Assembly (NCBI GenBank): GCA_039655645.1 | Contig: CM077350.1 | Coordinates: 11,110,318-11,174,317 of the forward strand | DNA: 64,000 nucleotides | Source of the DNA: Ammopiptanthus mongolicus | Lineage: Eukaryota; Streptophyta; Magnoliopsida; Fabales; Fabaceae | Direction: 5' to 3' | Part shown: piece after piece, positions 10,938 to 24,700 of the stretch | Numbering within the stretch: the first letter of the stretch is position 1 | Layout: each line of letters opens with the position of its first letter | Translations under genes and position numbers: made by a program | Notes under the pieces: model-generated | What the model was told of the DNA's origin: nothing | What the model saw: only the letters and a program-made list of their open reading frames with translations | The model's database searches: none

Positions 10938-13900
10938 GTAATGTCTATTGGTTTGAGATTTGAGGAAGGTGCAGTGTTGGAGGAGGAAAAAAAAGGGTGT
11001 GTTTGTGCTGATTTTTGTGTGGTTTGATGGACAGGTTTTGGAAGAGATGCAGAATGATCCTTGGTCAGTGCCGGCTGATCAACGGGCTTCTAGGTGTACG
11101 AGTACAGCATTAAGCATTGCAGCTAGTTTGTTGGGGGCCTGTGTTCCTGGTTCGGCCGCGAGAATTATGGCGTTTATTGGGGGACCGGCTACTGAAGGAC
11201 CTGCTCCTGTAAGAGTTGCCGATCGTACTCGTCATTAATATGTTCCATATATGTATGTATGTATGCATGTTCCACACAGGCTTGCCAATATGCTATTAAT
11301 GTACTTATAAATTATTAATTATTCATAATTCACCATAATATAAATTATTCTCATTGGTTAAAATATAAAAGCAATTGGTCAAGAGTAAAAAGGAAGACAT
11401 AGAGAGGATGAGTATTGATTGGTCTTTTGGATAGAAGAATGGCACAATCGAGTGAAGCTTGCAAAGAATGAGAATGGCTGTTTGGAGTCATCAATGATTT
11501 TTAGACGAGTCCATGGTGGTTTTTGATGATAAAGGTAGGTTTGTGATAGATGTTAGTACTAGTCGAAGCAGTTATCACTTTGTTAGTAAGTGTTCAATTG
11601 GCAGTTTTTAGAGCAAGCCTTTTTTATTTTTATTTTGTAAGGAGGATCTCTTGTCCTCCTAACTCTTTGTAGTTGTCTTCCCTACGTCTTAATAAGTTTC
11701 TTTTATATAAAGAAAAAAGATTGGGCAGATTGGCGATCAAATTCTCCTGGTTTAAACCCAGTATGTATGCCAGATTCTCTATTTGTCTTTAGTTCTGTGT
11801 CAGAATAAGATCTTTAGTTCTGTGTCAGAATAAGAAGCAAGAAGAGTCTTCATGGAAAGCAGTGGTTTCATGTTGCATTGTTGCTCACGTTCTTTTGGAT
11901 TATTGAGTGCATATGGCTGGTTGAATTAAAACCAATTTTCTAGCTGTGAAATATTAGTTATTTGGGCTCGCTTTGTTGGTTTACAACCCTAATTTTGGAT
12001 TCATAATCTATTTTGTTATGCTGCTAGATATTTTGGGGAGTTGTTCGATATTGGTGTTGATTCTCTTTCTTTCAATGATTGTCATTAAGCTAAGATCTAA
12101 TTGAAAGCAACTATCCGTAACATATCATGTTCAATCACGGTTAGTGCAGGGGAGCTTGAGAGATTGGGCCCAGAAAAAATCAGACCCAATGTTTTAAAAG
12201 GCTTGGGTCCATCCACTGTCGCAAAGACGCAAACCTAATTTTAAGAAAGAAGAGTGCTGGGTTGTTAAGAAAGTAGGTGAAGATCTATCTGACTCTAAAA
12301 CCCTGCACCTTAATTTGTGAAAGGAATCTGCTATTTTAGGTGGATCATCACGGATTAAGTTGCAGGGTACAATTAAAAAAGTAGATTTGCATTAGCATAT
12401 GGCCAAATGCTTAATGTTGGCAGTTCCATTAATGTCTGATCAAATAGGCAATGCTAAAATTCATTACAATTCCCAAAATGAGAGTGAAAGGTTCAGAATT
12501 CTGAACGAGAAAGAGATAGATGTTGAAGCACTTGCAGTTACATAAAATGCAATTAAATGTTGATGATAACAGTGCCTGCGTAATTGAAGGTTTAAACTCA
12601 AATGAAGAGGTTGAAAAATATTCTTTTTCAGGCATTTAGGTGGGCAGGTTATTATGTGATGAAGATTATCTTGATTCCTTTAATGAATAGATTGAATGTT
12701 TGCTTATAAATGAATTAAAGGCTAAATGTGATCAACAGAATGTTTAGGCAGGGTGTGTTGACATTGATGGTAACTTACAGGGAGTAAAGGAGCCTTTTCA
12801 ACAACAAAGTACTGAGGTGAATTATACTTTTAGTTTAGGCTTTTAAGATTCCACTAAGGACAAGATTAATCTATTATTGTAGAAGGAATTCTCTCTTGTT
12901 CAGATGCTCTATATGCCAAAGTGAGAGGACCACTGAGGAGGAAGTTTATCCAATATGCCATTAGGCAATGCAAGTGAATTATGAGATGCACAATCGCTTC
13001 TCAATTCATTGGGGTAAAAGTTGGTTAAACTGTTGGGTAAGGGTGCGATGGTGGTATTTTGCCGAAGACCTCTATTATGAGGAACACTTCAGTAAATCAT
13101 GGAGGGTGTAAACGAAATAGAAGTCTTAAATAGGATTTTATTGAAGTTTTTGCAGTTGGCTATTGTTTTGGAGGTTAAGAGAAAGTTATTTTGGGGAAAG
13201 AATCTTCCTTTTTATTTGGAAGTTATTTTTTGATGAAATTATCAAGTTTTAGTGGCTCCATTTTCAGTTTTGTCTTTTGAGTTTGGAGTATTTTGTGGTT
13301 TCTTTTGTGGGTTTTTCCTTTTTGTTATCTCTCGAGTCTCAGCTTTGTGGTTTCTTTTGGAGTACTTCTCATTCTCTCTTGTACTTTTCCCCATCTTCTT
13401 TAATATTTTTTTATCTATCAAAAACAAAAACAAATTATAGTTATGGAGGCATTTGGTATGTTGGCATTTTCACATTGGCATGTACGATGGGTCTCTATTA
13501 TTGGAATCCTTAAATCATGGGATTGTTGTGTACCTGGCATTTGACTATTTAGTTTACATGCCAAACCAAGATTTTGAATTCCAGGTATTTGATAGAATAT
13601 CTTACATACTGGTCTGCATTTATCGGCATGCTAAACCTACCTATGGGTAATGTTATATTTATGAATTTTTTGAGAATAATTGTAATTGCACCACGAAGTA
13701 ATCGTAGCATATATTGTAATATCCTCATGCCATGATAATGATTAGAATTCTAGTCAAAGAACATTTTGTGTTCCGAGGGTTTATTGGGATGGAAATCAGA
13801 ACATTTTGAGAAAATGGTTCATTTGTTGAAGAATCATATTTGCTACATGGAGAAGTTGGATATTAGGTTGTCTCTCGACTAGTACTTGTTCTGTGATTGT

Positions 13901-16900
13901 TAATGGAGAGCAAAAGCTTGGTTTTGTAGTTAGAGGGGTTGAGGCAAGCAGATCTTTTATACCTTTTTTCTGTTCACTTTGGTGGTGGATGTTCATAGTG
14001 GTTTTATTTCTAGAGCAGTTGCAAGTTGGACAATTAATGGTGTCAAAGTGAGATTGGATGGGGTAGTAATATCTCATTTGAAGCTTGCTGATGACACCAT
14101 TTTGTTTTCAGATTTTTGAGTTACCCTAGGTTGAAGATAAATGTCCAAAAGTGGATTGGTTGGAATTGATATAGTTTCCCAAACACTATCCTTTATTGCT
14201 TCACTAGTAGGTTGTCTGATTTTGTAGTGGCCTCTTTACTTTGGTGTTCCCTTGGGTGGAAATCCAAGAGCCATTTCTTTTTGGGATCCAGTTGTTATGA
14301 TCTGTAAGTGCCTTGAGCCCTTCATAGGTGAAAGGGGCGTATTTTTATTTTGGGTGTCTCTCTAGGCTTGTTTCTTTTGCATTCCACTCTACTACCTATC
14401 TTAATTTCATATCCCAGTGAGAGTGGCCAATCAATTGTAAAGATTATGAGGGATTTTCTTAGGTCGGGGTCTACATATACGAGTCGTATTCACTTGGTGA
14501 CTTAGGAGGTGTAACATAGTCACAAGCAAGGTAGTCAAAATAGATCGTAGCGTTGTACGACTCTACTATCTTCTCTGGCCTCTGATCGTTCTTGCTTATG
14601 AACACTTTTTGGTGGGATTGAGAATGACTAGCATGTTAGCACGTGAAATTGCTCAGGATCATGCGTTTCCAATGAGTTGCAATGTTTCATCAATATTTGG
14701 TTGTTGGGTCAGGCAGATGCGAAGGAACCCAATCCAGCCCAAGGCATTCACCCAACACACTTAATGATAACATTTTACTATCACCCACCTAAAATTTAAC
14801 TTGCTTCGAAGCTTCTCACATCATCGAGTTGAACCCTAATATCCGCCTGTGCGATGTGGTGCTGGTGGTGTGAACCCAACTTTCTTGTACGACTGCTCTC
14901 GTTATCGAAAAGCGGCCATGGCGACGCCATGGAGGAAGGTGGTGGCGGGTTTCGAAGAAACCGCCATACTGTGGCGGTAGTGATGTGAATTTCGCATGGC
15001 GGCCGCATGGCGGTTGCGCTGGCCATGGCAGAAAAGACGGAAAATTTAAACAAAAAATGTGAAATAGAGGCCTGGGTCGTGCGACCCGATTCGGATTTTC
15101 GGCCCAAAATGGGTAAAAACCCTAATGAACGACAGAAAGCTAAGTCTCTTACGTTTTCCTTCTTTTATTTCTTTCGTGAAACCCCAGCCGTTCTCTTCTT
15201 CGAGCAGAAACCCCAGACCTTCTCTTCTCTTATTTCTTTCTTCTTCGACCAGCCTATGTCCGACGACCACCCTCTGTCCAGCGGCCACTGACCTCCGGCG
15301 AGCACTGACCTCCGACGACCACCCTCTGTCCGGCAACCAACCTGCTCTTGTGTTTATTCTCTTTCATGAGTATATGTAAATTCTGCAAAGAGTAAATCTC
15401 ACGCAAGCAGTTTAGTTACTCTGCTTTTTAGTTTCTAGTATAAAAAAATAATAATAATAATAATAATAATAAATAATAATAATACAACAACAACAACAAC
15501 AACAACACATGTTTCTAAATGTTGGAAACAACAACATTCATGTATGTTTCGCATTGGAAATAGGAGCACTTTAAGTCTTAGGTTCATTTATGTTTAGATT
15601 CATGTACTTAGGGAGTTTAGGAAGTTGTACTTGCATTTATTTCTCCTTGTAAACATAACATGTAATTAATTATGAATGTATATAAATACAAAGGCTGCCT
15701 ATGTAATTAATTATGAAGTGTATATAAATATCAAGGCTTCCTATGTAATTGTTAGAGTAAGTGTTTAGCTTAAGTGAGTGTAAACCTCACTCGAATAGGA
15801 TTGTCTTAGCTGATCCTAGCTCCTAGAGTTAGCTTGTCATGGAAGCTACCCTGCTATTATAAATAGCCACACTATAACCGCTTCTGTTTAAGAAATAACA
15901 AAATCAGTTTTCCCTCTCCCTCTCTCTCGTTACCTTTTTCTCTCTTCTCATAACTGTAATATGGTATACCGAGCTTAAGTCCTTGGAACCATGCCTTCTG
16001 CATCATCTATCGGTGAATCACCGCCTCCTCCGCCACCGCTTGCGGTGGCGCCAGTTCCCAATCTCAACTCTGTGATCACCACGAAGCTCACCGAACGCAA
16101 TTTCCTCCACTGGAAGCAGATTGTCGAAGCTGTTCTTCGTGCGAATCGCCTTGAGAAATTTGTAGCGTGTCCACGGATTCCTCCAAGATTCTTGACCAAT
16201 GCGGATCATGTTGCTGAAAAACTCAATCCTGAGTTTCTCGCATAGGAGGCGCAAGATCAACATCTCTTCATTTGGATGCTAAACTCCATTTCCGATACAA
16301 TTCATGGCAGAGTTGTAGGATGCTCTCATGCGTGGCAACTATGGGATGAGTTGCACAGTTACTTCAACTCTCAGACAAAGGCGTGCAGTACTCAACTCCG
16401 ATCTGAGCTTTGCCACATGATAAAAGGTGAATGCACCATTGATGAGTACTTGCTTCGCATCAAGGCGCTCATTGATGCGCGTGCTCATTCCCATTGGAAA
16501 TCCGGTTTGTACTCAAGAACACCTTGAAGCGATTTTGGAGGGATTGCTAGAGGAGTATCATCTCTTGTTTCCGGTTATCGAAAGTCGTGCTGATAACTGC
16601 ACCATTGTTGAAGTTGAAGCACTTTTGCTATCACGCGAATCGTGCCTTGAGCGAAACAAAGCCAAAGTTCAATTGATCTCCGCTGCTTTTTCAGTGAATC
16701 TGGCTCATTCTACTTCCTCTCAGGCACAGTCCTCTGTTCCGAATTAGGTACCTCCTCCTCCATTGCAACCTTCTTCGCAAGTCAATTTTGAAGGTTTTCA
16801 ACAAGATTCTAATGCTGATTTTGGCTTTGGATACCGAGGTGGTCGCGGTGGTTACAGAGGCCGTCACTGCAGATCTGGTCCTCGACCGTTTTGCCAGATC

Positions 16901-19900
16901 TGCAGTCACAATGGCCATGACACCTTTGATTGCTGGTATCGTGATCCTTCTCAACCGTATCAATCCTACTAGACTCCACCTCAGGCCCAATATCCTCAAT
17001 TTCCTTCTTAAGGCCAAGGCTACATACATCCCGATGCTCGTTACATGAATCAGAGGCAAGGTTACTCTAGTTCACAAGGTCAATGTTACTTTCCTCCACA
17101 AGCTCACGGCTACAATCAGAATTACTCTCAGTTTCAACAGCCTCCTCAGCCATCTAACTACTCACAATCTCAGCCAAAGCCTGCCCCTCTTCCTACGCCA
17201 GCACCTATTCTCTAGTTGCCTTGGCACTCACACAACACCGGGGCACAGTCTCAAAATACAGCTCAACCTTTGGTACCCTGACAGTGGTGCCACTCACCAT
17301 GTCACTTCTCATCAAGCGAATCTGACTCATCCAGCAGAGAACTCTGGTTCAGAGCAAATATTCATGAGTAATGGTCTTGGCTTTTCTATCATTTCCACTG
17401 GCTTAGCTTATGTTTACTCACCATTGGATGACAGTGTTACTATTAAACTTAACCAATTGCTATATGTTCCCACCATCATGAAAAACCTAATCATTGTCAG
17501 TAAGTTCTCCCTAGATAACAATGTCTATTTTCAATTTTTACCTAGTTGTTTCTATGTCAAATCTCAGGTTGATAGCAGAATACTTTTTGAGGGTTATGTC
17601 AATTCTCCAGGTTTATATGTCTTCTCCAACTTCTCTGTTAACTCAAGCTATGCCTCTCCATAACAGTCTCCTACATGTCTTAGTCTCTCCACTTGTAATA
17701 CTGTTTCTAGTAGTGTTCCCTTATTTGTATCCACTGATAATTCTGTACCTAAGACAATTGAATGTAATAAAGTGCCTCAGCAGTATTATACTTGGCACTG
17801 TAGGTTAGGTCATGAGTTTGCTGTAAAACATGTGCTACATCAGTGTAATCTTTCAAGAATTAATAAAAATAACTTGGAATTTTGTGTACCATGTTGTCTT
17901 GGCAAATCTCACAGATTACCATCACACCTTTCTACCACACTGTACACCAAGCCCTTTGAGTTGGTTTTCCTTGACCTATGGGGTCCTGCCCCTATTCCAT
18001 CCAAAGATCGGCATCATTACTACTTCTCCATAGTTGATGCAAGGTCAAAATACATTTGGATTTTCTTTCTTAAACAAAAATCAGAAACTCTTACTATTTT
18101 CAAACAATTTAGAGAACTCATTAAAGTCCACTTTAAAACTGAAATCCAAGCTATTCAAACTAATTGGGGTGGTGAATTTAGGCCTTTCACCAAGTTCTTA
18201 GCAGATTTGGGCTTCATTCCCAGAGTTATATGCCCTCACACCCATCACCAGAATGGTAGTGTGGAGAGAAAGCATAGGCACATTGTTGAAACTAGCCTCA
18301 CTCTCCTCGCACAGGCTTCTTTACCCATGCACTTCTGGGAAGATGCTTTTAGCACTGCAGTCTTCCTCATTCACAGGCTACCCACCCCTGTTATTCAAAA
18401 TTCCACTCCTTACTCTCTCCTGTATAACACCATCCCTGATTACACCTTCCTAAGAATCTTTGGGTGTGCATGTTATCCATGCCTTAGACCTTATAACAAA
18501 AATAAACTTGAGTTGAGGTCCACTGAATGCACCTTCCTTGGCTACTCCTCATCTCATCGAGGATACAAGTGCCTCTCCCAAGAAGGGAGACTGATCATCT
18601 CTAAGGATGTTCAGCTTGATGAAACCAAGTTCCTTTTTGCTAAGCATACAAAACTTAAAAATTCATCTTCACCAGAAAAGTCACCATCCCCTGAATTGCA
18701 ACAATTTCATAGCAAGACAACCTATCCAGTGCCTCTTCATGTCATTCCTCAATTCACTTCACATTCTTTCCCTCTTACTGCACCTATTCCCATAGATACA
18801 CCCACTCCCTTGAGTACACATGCTGAGTTTGTCCCCTCTGTCTCTCAGTCCTCAATCTCCTTCCTCTCCTCCCACTATACCTGTCCATCAAGCTTTCCAG
18901 CCAACTTTTCCTACTCTTTTCAGCCCTCTCACTGTGATTCCCCCATCTCTGATTCCAGTTCCAGTCCCCACTCCTCAAACTCTGAGTCATCCACCCTGCC
19001 TTCCGTACATTCTGGCCTTACCTCACTGTACACTTCCCTAGTGTCATAGTCCACTGGCTCTATTGCCTCCCCTAGCCCCCACCTTCTTATCTCCAACATC
19101 ACAATCATCATCCTATGCAAACACGGTTAAAATCTAAGTTGGTAACTACTGCTAATCCACATGCTTTGTTATCACAAGCTGAACCTACTTCCTCTAGAAA
19201 AGCCATAGCTATTTCCCAATGGAAACAGGCTATGCAATCAGAGTTTGATGCCTTGGTCAGAAATGGCACTGGGACACTGGTGGATTTGCCTTCCAACAGG
19301 CAAGCTATAGGCTGCAAGTGGGTTTTTTGGATCAAGGAAAATCCAGTGGCTCAGTGAACAAGTACAAAGCCAGACTAGTTGCAAAAGGCTTTCATAAAAA
19401 ATGGGGGCAAGATTACACTGAAACTTTTTCACGTGCAGGCTATGCAATCAGAGTTTGATTCCTTGATCAGAAATGGCACCTGGACACTGGTGGATTTGCC
19501 TTCTAACAGGCAAGCTATAGGCTGCAAGTGGGTTTTCCGTATCAAGGAAAATCTAGATGGCTCAGTGAACAAGTACAAAGCCAGGCTAGTTGCAAAAGGC
19601 TTTCATAAAAAATGGGGGCAAGATTACACTGAAACTTGTTCACCAGTGGTAAAACCTGTTACCATAAGAATTATTCTCACATTAGCAGTCCATTCAACAG
19701 TTGGATGTAAATAATGTCATCCTAAATGGACATCTCAAGTAAGTGGCTTATATGGAGTAGCTTTTTGGCTTTGAAAGTTCTAATCCCAGTCAAGTCTTCA
19801 GGCTAAATAAAGCCATATATGGTCTGAAACAAGCACCTGGAGCCTGGTTTGACAGACTCACTAAAGCCCTAGTACACTTTGGTTTCAAAACCAGCAGATG

Positions 19901-21256
19901 TGATCCCTCTCTGTTCATTCACACAAAGTCTGGGATAAGCACCTATGTGCTTGTCTATGTGGATGATATCATTGTCATAGGTTCATCAACTCAGAATTAC
20001 TGAACTCATCACAAAACTGGATACTGAATTTGCTCTCAAACAACTAGGAGAGCTTGACTACTCTCTTGGAATAGAGATCAAGCATCTTAGTAATGGAGGG
20101 CTGGCTCTATCTCAGTCAAAGTACATCAATGATCTTCTGTCCAAGGTCAATATGGCTGATGCTAAAGGACTACCAACACCTACGGTAAGTAACAGCAAAC
20201 TTACTTAGTATGGTGCAAACTACATGGATGATCCTACACTTTACAGATCGGTTGTTGGGGCATTACAATATGCCACTGTCACTAGACCTGAAATCAGTTT
20301 CAGTGTCAGTAAAGTATGTCAATTTCTGAGCCAACCTCTTGAGGATCATTGGAAAGCAGTGAAGAGAATACTAAGGTATCTTAAGGGCACCATTTCACAT
20401 GGTCTTATGCTGAGACCAGCTAGACTAGGGCAGCCTTACAAGGATTTTGTTATGCTGATTGGGGTGCTGCCATGATGATAGGAGATCCACCTTGGGTTTT
20501 AGTGTGTATCTTGGGCCGAAGTTGGTGAGGTTGGTGGTCCAGAAAACAATGCCTTGTGGCCAGGTCTAGTACCAAGGCTGAATATAGAAGTCTTGCAGCT
20601 ACAACCTCAGAAGTTATATGGGTTCAGTCACTGCTCCAGGAACTACAGATAAATACTGCCCATCCAGTCATCTACTGTGACAATCTATCAACAGTCTCTC
20701 TCTTTCACAATCCAGTTCTGCACTCCAGAACAAAACACATGGAATTAGATCTATTCTTTGTAAGGGAGAAAGTTCTCAACAAGACTCTCACAGTCTGCCA
20801 TATTCCTGGCATAGATCATGTTGCCGATCTTGTAACCAAGCCTTTGTCCCAAACTCGCTTTGAGACACTCAGAAGCAATCTAGGTATCATTGATGCACTG
20901 CAGTTTGTAAAACCACCCTCAGTTTATAAGGGGGTGTGTTAGAGTGAGCTCATTCCTGTACAACCACCCTTAGTTTATAAAGGGGTGTGTTAGAATAAGT
21001 GTTTAGCTTAAGTGAGTGTAAACCTCACTCGAATAGGATTGTCTTAGCCGATCCTAGCTCCTAGAGTTAGCTTGTCATGTAAGCTACCCTGCTATTATAA
21101 ATAGCCACATTGTAACCGCTTTTGTTGAAGAAATAACAGAATCAATTTTCTCTCTCTCTCTCTCTCTCTCGTTCCCTTTTTCTCTCTTCTCATAACTGTA
21201 ATAGTAATTAGTTATGACATGTATATAAATAATTATATTTATTTCTACCGTTTTTT

Positions 21257-21311
<55 letters not shown>

Positions 21312-21738
21312 ATATTTTTATTTTGTCCGCCATGGCTTCCGCCGTATGGCCGCATCGCCATCCCCCATACTGTATGACGGATTTTTGGCCGGTCGCCATA
21401 GGCCGCCATTGATAACACTGACTGCACCGCAACTGTGCTTGTGCGACCTCGACTGTGTTTGTGCAATCTCGACTACGCTGTTTTTTCTAGTGGGGTTTGT
21501 CATTTGGTGGTGAGGTTTACGACTTCCCCGATTATTGCAGGATCTATTTTGTTTTTCTGCTTTGGAATGGTTTGATTTGCGTAAAATTTGGTTAGGTGTG
21601 GTTTTGGTTCTCTACTTTAGATTGGTTCTCACTCTTCTGCTACTGAATATTGGGTGTTTTATTAAATGTTGTGTTTAATTGAATTTATGTTTTATTAAAT
21701 CGTAGATGTTTAAATTTACATATATCATGCATTATTTG

Positions 21739-21782
<44 letters not shown>

Positions 21783-24700
21783 CGGCCAAGTGCACGAGGC
21801 TCTCACCTGGTGGGGTCTGGGGAGGGTAGATGTACATAGTCTTATCCTCACAAGCGGAGAGGCTGTTTCCAGGATTTAAATCCGTGACATCCAAGTCACA
21901 AGACTAATAGGTAGGATCTAGGATCTTACGTTTTGTGTTACGATGCCATGCTATATGTTTCTACCTCCTTTGTTTGATCCAAGGTAGGATCTACGATTTT
22001 GACAGCCTTGGTCCTAAGAATGAAGGGGGTTTAGGTCTTGGCCATTTGCTGTTTGAAAATATTGCTATGGCAGGTAAGTATGGCATCGGTTTATCCAGAG
22101 TAAGTATGGCTTAGAACAAAATGGGTGGGATGCTAATACAGTCGCCTGAGCTTGTCATTCTAACTTGTGAAATTTATTTCTCAAGGTTATACTACCTTTA
22201 AGTCTTTGCTTTCTTTGAAGGTAGGGGATGGATCTCGTGTCAACTTGTGCGAGGACCATTGGGTATGATATTCCTCTTTTATTTTAGCTTTTCCATGACT
22301 TTATTGTCTATCGTTTTTACACAACTCTTCTGCTCATAATTTCTACAGTGTTCAAGACTCTACCTTCTCTTGGTATTTTCACTTTTTTCTTGAGTTTCCT
22401 TGATTCTATCCAGAGTTATCAATCTTGCACAGTGTTATTAAATAGCGGCCATGGAGTCGCCATGGCGGAATGGCGTGGCGGATTTTGTGCCAGCCGCCAT
22501 AAGCAATTTGTGAAACGCTACCCGCCATGGCGGCGCCATAGGTCGCAATCCCACGTTTATATGGCGGAATCTTGGCCATCCGCCATCAACCATTGACAAC
22601 ATTGATCCCGCATAACGGAGCGTAGCGACCGACCTTGAAAACGCTATACTAGGATAGCGCATAGCGAGATGGCCGCTATTTTAGGCCGGTGATGAGAATT
22701 GGGAAGGAAGGAGGGAGGAGGCAGATGGAAAAGATGAACGCACCAGAACAAAAAAAGAACGTGGGAGAGAGAACAAAGTGGGAGGAAGAGACAGTAAAAA
22801 ATAAGGGTAAAATGGAGATGTAATGAGTATAAGTGAGGGTAAATAAGTCATTTGCAAAGATAAAAAGAGGGCAAAACTGTGAATTGATGAGTTAAAGAGG
22901 GCAAAATAGAGAATGGAACAGTCAGAGAGGGTAAAATAGGAAGAAAAGAAAAAAGAGTGAACAGAAATGTTGAAAACCCTAGATTTGAGTGTGCCATCGA
23001 CGGGAGAGGAAGAGTTACAAGTTGAGCATCGGCGGTGATGGTTTGGTGTTGTCGGAAAAGCCTCATTGGGGGGCTTTGGATGGAATTTCGGCCCATGAAA
23101 CAAGAGCGGCCCAGGAGCCCCCGCTCCACCAATTTTCAGCGCTATTTCCGCCACGATAGCGGCCGCTACCGCTACGACGGGAAAACGCTCCGCCACGCCG
23201 CCCAAGTAGCGTTCAGCTGTCGCTACGCCCTGTCGCTATAGCATGCTATTGATAACCCTGATTCTATCCTTTTGTCCTCTAGTCCATATGAAAGGTAAAG
23301 TCTCTTGACCCTTCGCCGAAGTTTTTGTGTGAATCTTTCTTTCAATTCCTAAGGCTATGTTTAGGAGGATGGGGTGTGATGGTTAGTAATGGAGTGGAAT
23401 GGTAGAAAAGGCTTAATCCATTGTTTGAGAGTTTCTTCATTAATGGAGTGAGATGATTGAGGGTGGGAACCCAAACCATTCTATACCCCTCATTTCTTCA
23501 TTTTTTTTCATACCCTCCAAATTGGGGGGTTTGGGATCTCCCTCCAAACTTCCAAACAATGGGTGGTATACTTTTACCTTTCCACTCCGTTCCACTCTAT
23601 ACCACTCCATTACTAACCATTCCACTCCATTTCCTTCAAAACTCCCAAACATAGCCTAAGCCATTCATTGAACAGAGCTTCATTCCACCTTGATAAACCT
23701 ATTTGGAAGTCCAAAGCTCCCTCTAATGTTAATTGTTAAGTCCTTTATTTGGATAGCAATGCTTAATAGAATTAATACCAATGACATGTTGTAGGTTTGT
23801 AGGCCGCAGAAGGCTATTTCCCCTGATATGTGTGTTATATGTGGTGCGAGCTCAGAATTGGTTCCCAATTTGTTCTTGCATTGGTCTGTAGTTGTTTCTT
23901 GATGGATTGCTTTGTTTGAGATTTCTTTGGATTAGTAGCTCTGTTGGGATAAGATTGGGTGTTCGGCTTCTAATTGGTGTAAAGCCCATGATATTTTAAA
24001 AGTGGCTTCTCTTACAGAAATGTTGAGATTGGACAGCTTTGCTTCATTGGTGTTTTTTTTTCACTCTCTTTGTCCTCTTTATTTTTACTTTGTAAGGAGG
24101 ATCTCTATCTCTTATCCTCTTAACACTTTGTAATCATCTTCTCTTCATCTTTATGAATTTATCCTTTTACCCAAAAGTCATCCACACAATGAATTTCAGT
24201 AGATAGTAATTAGGGTAGCCTAGTCAAAGAAACTACTAATGTGTTTAGTTGTTAAATAGAGATACTAGTGTGGTAGTATGTCTTAGACAACAAATTATTG
24301 AGTATTATAATAAATGATGTCTTGTTTTGGCTTATGTTATCGATCGCGGGGCGATCGCCGGATAGCGGAGCGGAACTAGTCCCTGTTGCTACACGTAACT
24401 AGGGTGCAGTGCAGTCCGCCAGAATTGCACCGATAGCAACCTGTAGCGGCCGCTACTGGGACGACAGGTTGAAAGCCCTATTTTCCCCTTATTTATATTC
24501 GTTTCCTCCCTTTATTTTTGGTTTTTTACGTAATTTCCCTACCCCTTTTAGTTTTAGGTCACCCTTTTCTCTTATTCGAAGACCCATTCACCATTTCGAA
24601 CACCCATTGCTTCCCTCTGCTCACCTTTTGCGAAGACCCTTCCTTCCCTTTGCTTTCTTACCTTCTGCGTTTTTCGGCGACGGCGACGACATTTGGTTCT

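Larger units (their letters stand above)
15750..21203 (+). mobile_element. Copia A, 5,454 bp, two LTRs, TSD GTAAT
   Basis: LTRs lie at 15750-15961 and 20988-21203, flanked by GTAAT (15745-15749 and 21204-21208). Domain order is gag, zinc knuckle, protease, integrase, RT, RNase H, as in Ty1/copia. The PBS is a mutated tRNA-Met site (TGGTATACCGAGC at 15962). The LTRs differ at roughly a dozen positions. Coding is broken by stops, frameshifts and a 210-bp duplication in RT. The gag of element D is the same family. Confidence 0.9.
14897..21420. mobile_element. Inner hAT-like element with GCCATGG-rich ends
   Basis: The right end closes with ...GGCCGCCATTGATAACACTG, matching the 184-bp and 850-bp elements. 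The left end is degraded (gttatcgaaaagcggcc at ~14901). Both subterminal regions are dense in GCCATGG, GGCGCC and GCGGCC palindromes. The flanks ACTGCTCT and ACTGCACC agree at only five or six of eight positions, so the left boundary is uncertain. Copia A is inserted within it. Short ORFs near 15007-15379 are not recognisable. Confidence 0.5.
14527..22010. mobile_element. Outer hAT element, 7.5 kb with nested insertions
   Basis: The ends are inverted: CAAGGTAGTCAAAAT at 14527 and, read from the right end, CAAGGCTGTCAAAAT. The 8-bp flanks are GTCACAAG (14519-14526) and GTCCTAAG (22011-22018), equal at six positions. Eight-bp duplications and CA-starting ends fit the hAT superfamily. L1 reading resumes on each side. 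No transposase is visible. Inside lie a second hAT-like element, copia A and a SINE. Confidence 0.65.
13790..24180 (+). pseudogene. L1 LINE remnant, split into four pieces
   Basis: Plus-strand L1 ORF2 pieces lie at 13790-14526, 22011-22410, 23261-23352 and 23657-~24180. Piece 1 has RT palm remnants (VIVNGE, ISHLKLADDT, LKINVQKS in shifted frames, FGVPLGGNPRAISFWDP). Piece 2 has the post-RT GGLGLGHL and the FKSLLSLKVGDGSRV motif. Piece 4 has WKSKAPS and the A-rich tail. It is 5'-truncated inside RT. The pieces are separated by a 7.5-kb hAT element, an 850-bp hAT element and a Tourist MITE, each with its own target duplication. Many stops; inactive. Confidence 0.75.

Noticed and set aside
15007..15379. 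Overlapping ORFs that looked like a captured host exon
   Set aside because: They lie between the hAT subterminal repeats, are short and in several frames, and show no known motif.
22681..23205. 174-codon minus-strand frame in the 850-bp hAT element
   Set aside because: The composition follows the repeat (Pro/Ser/Phe-rich) and no domain is recognised. A captured gene fragment is possible but unsupported.
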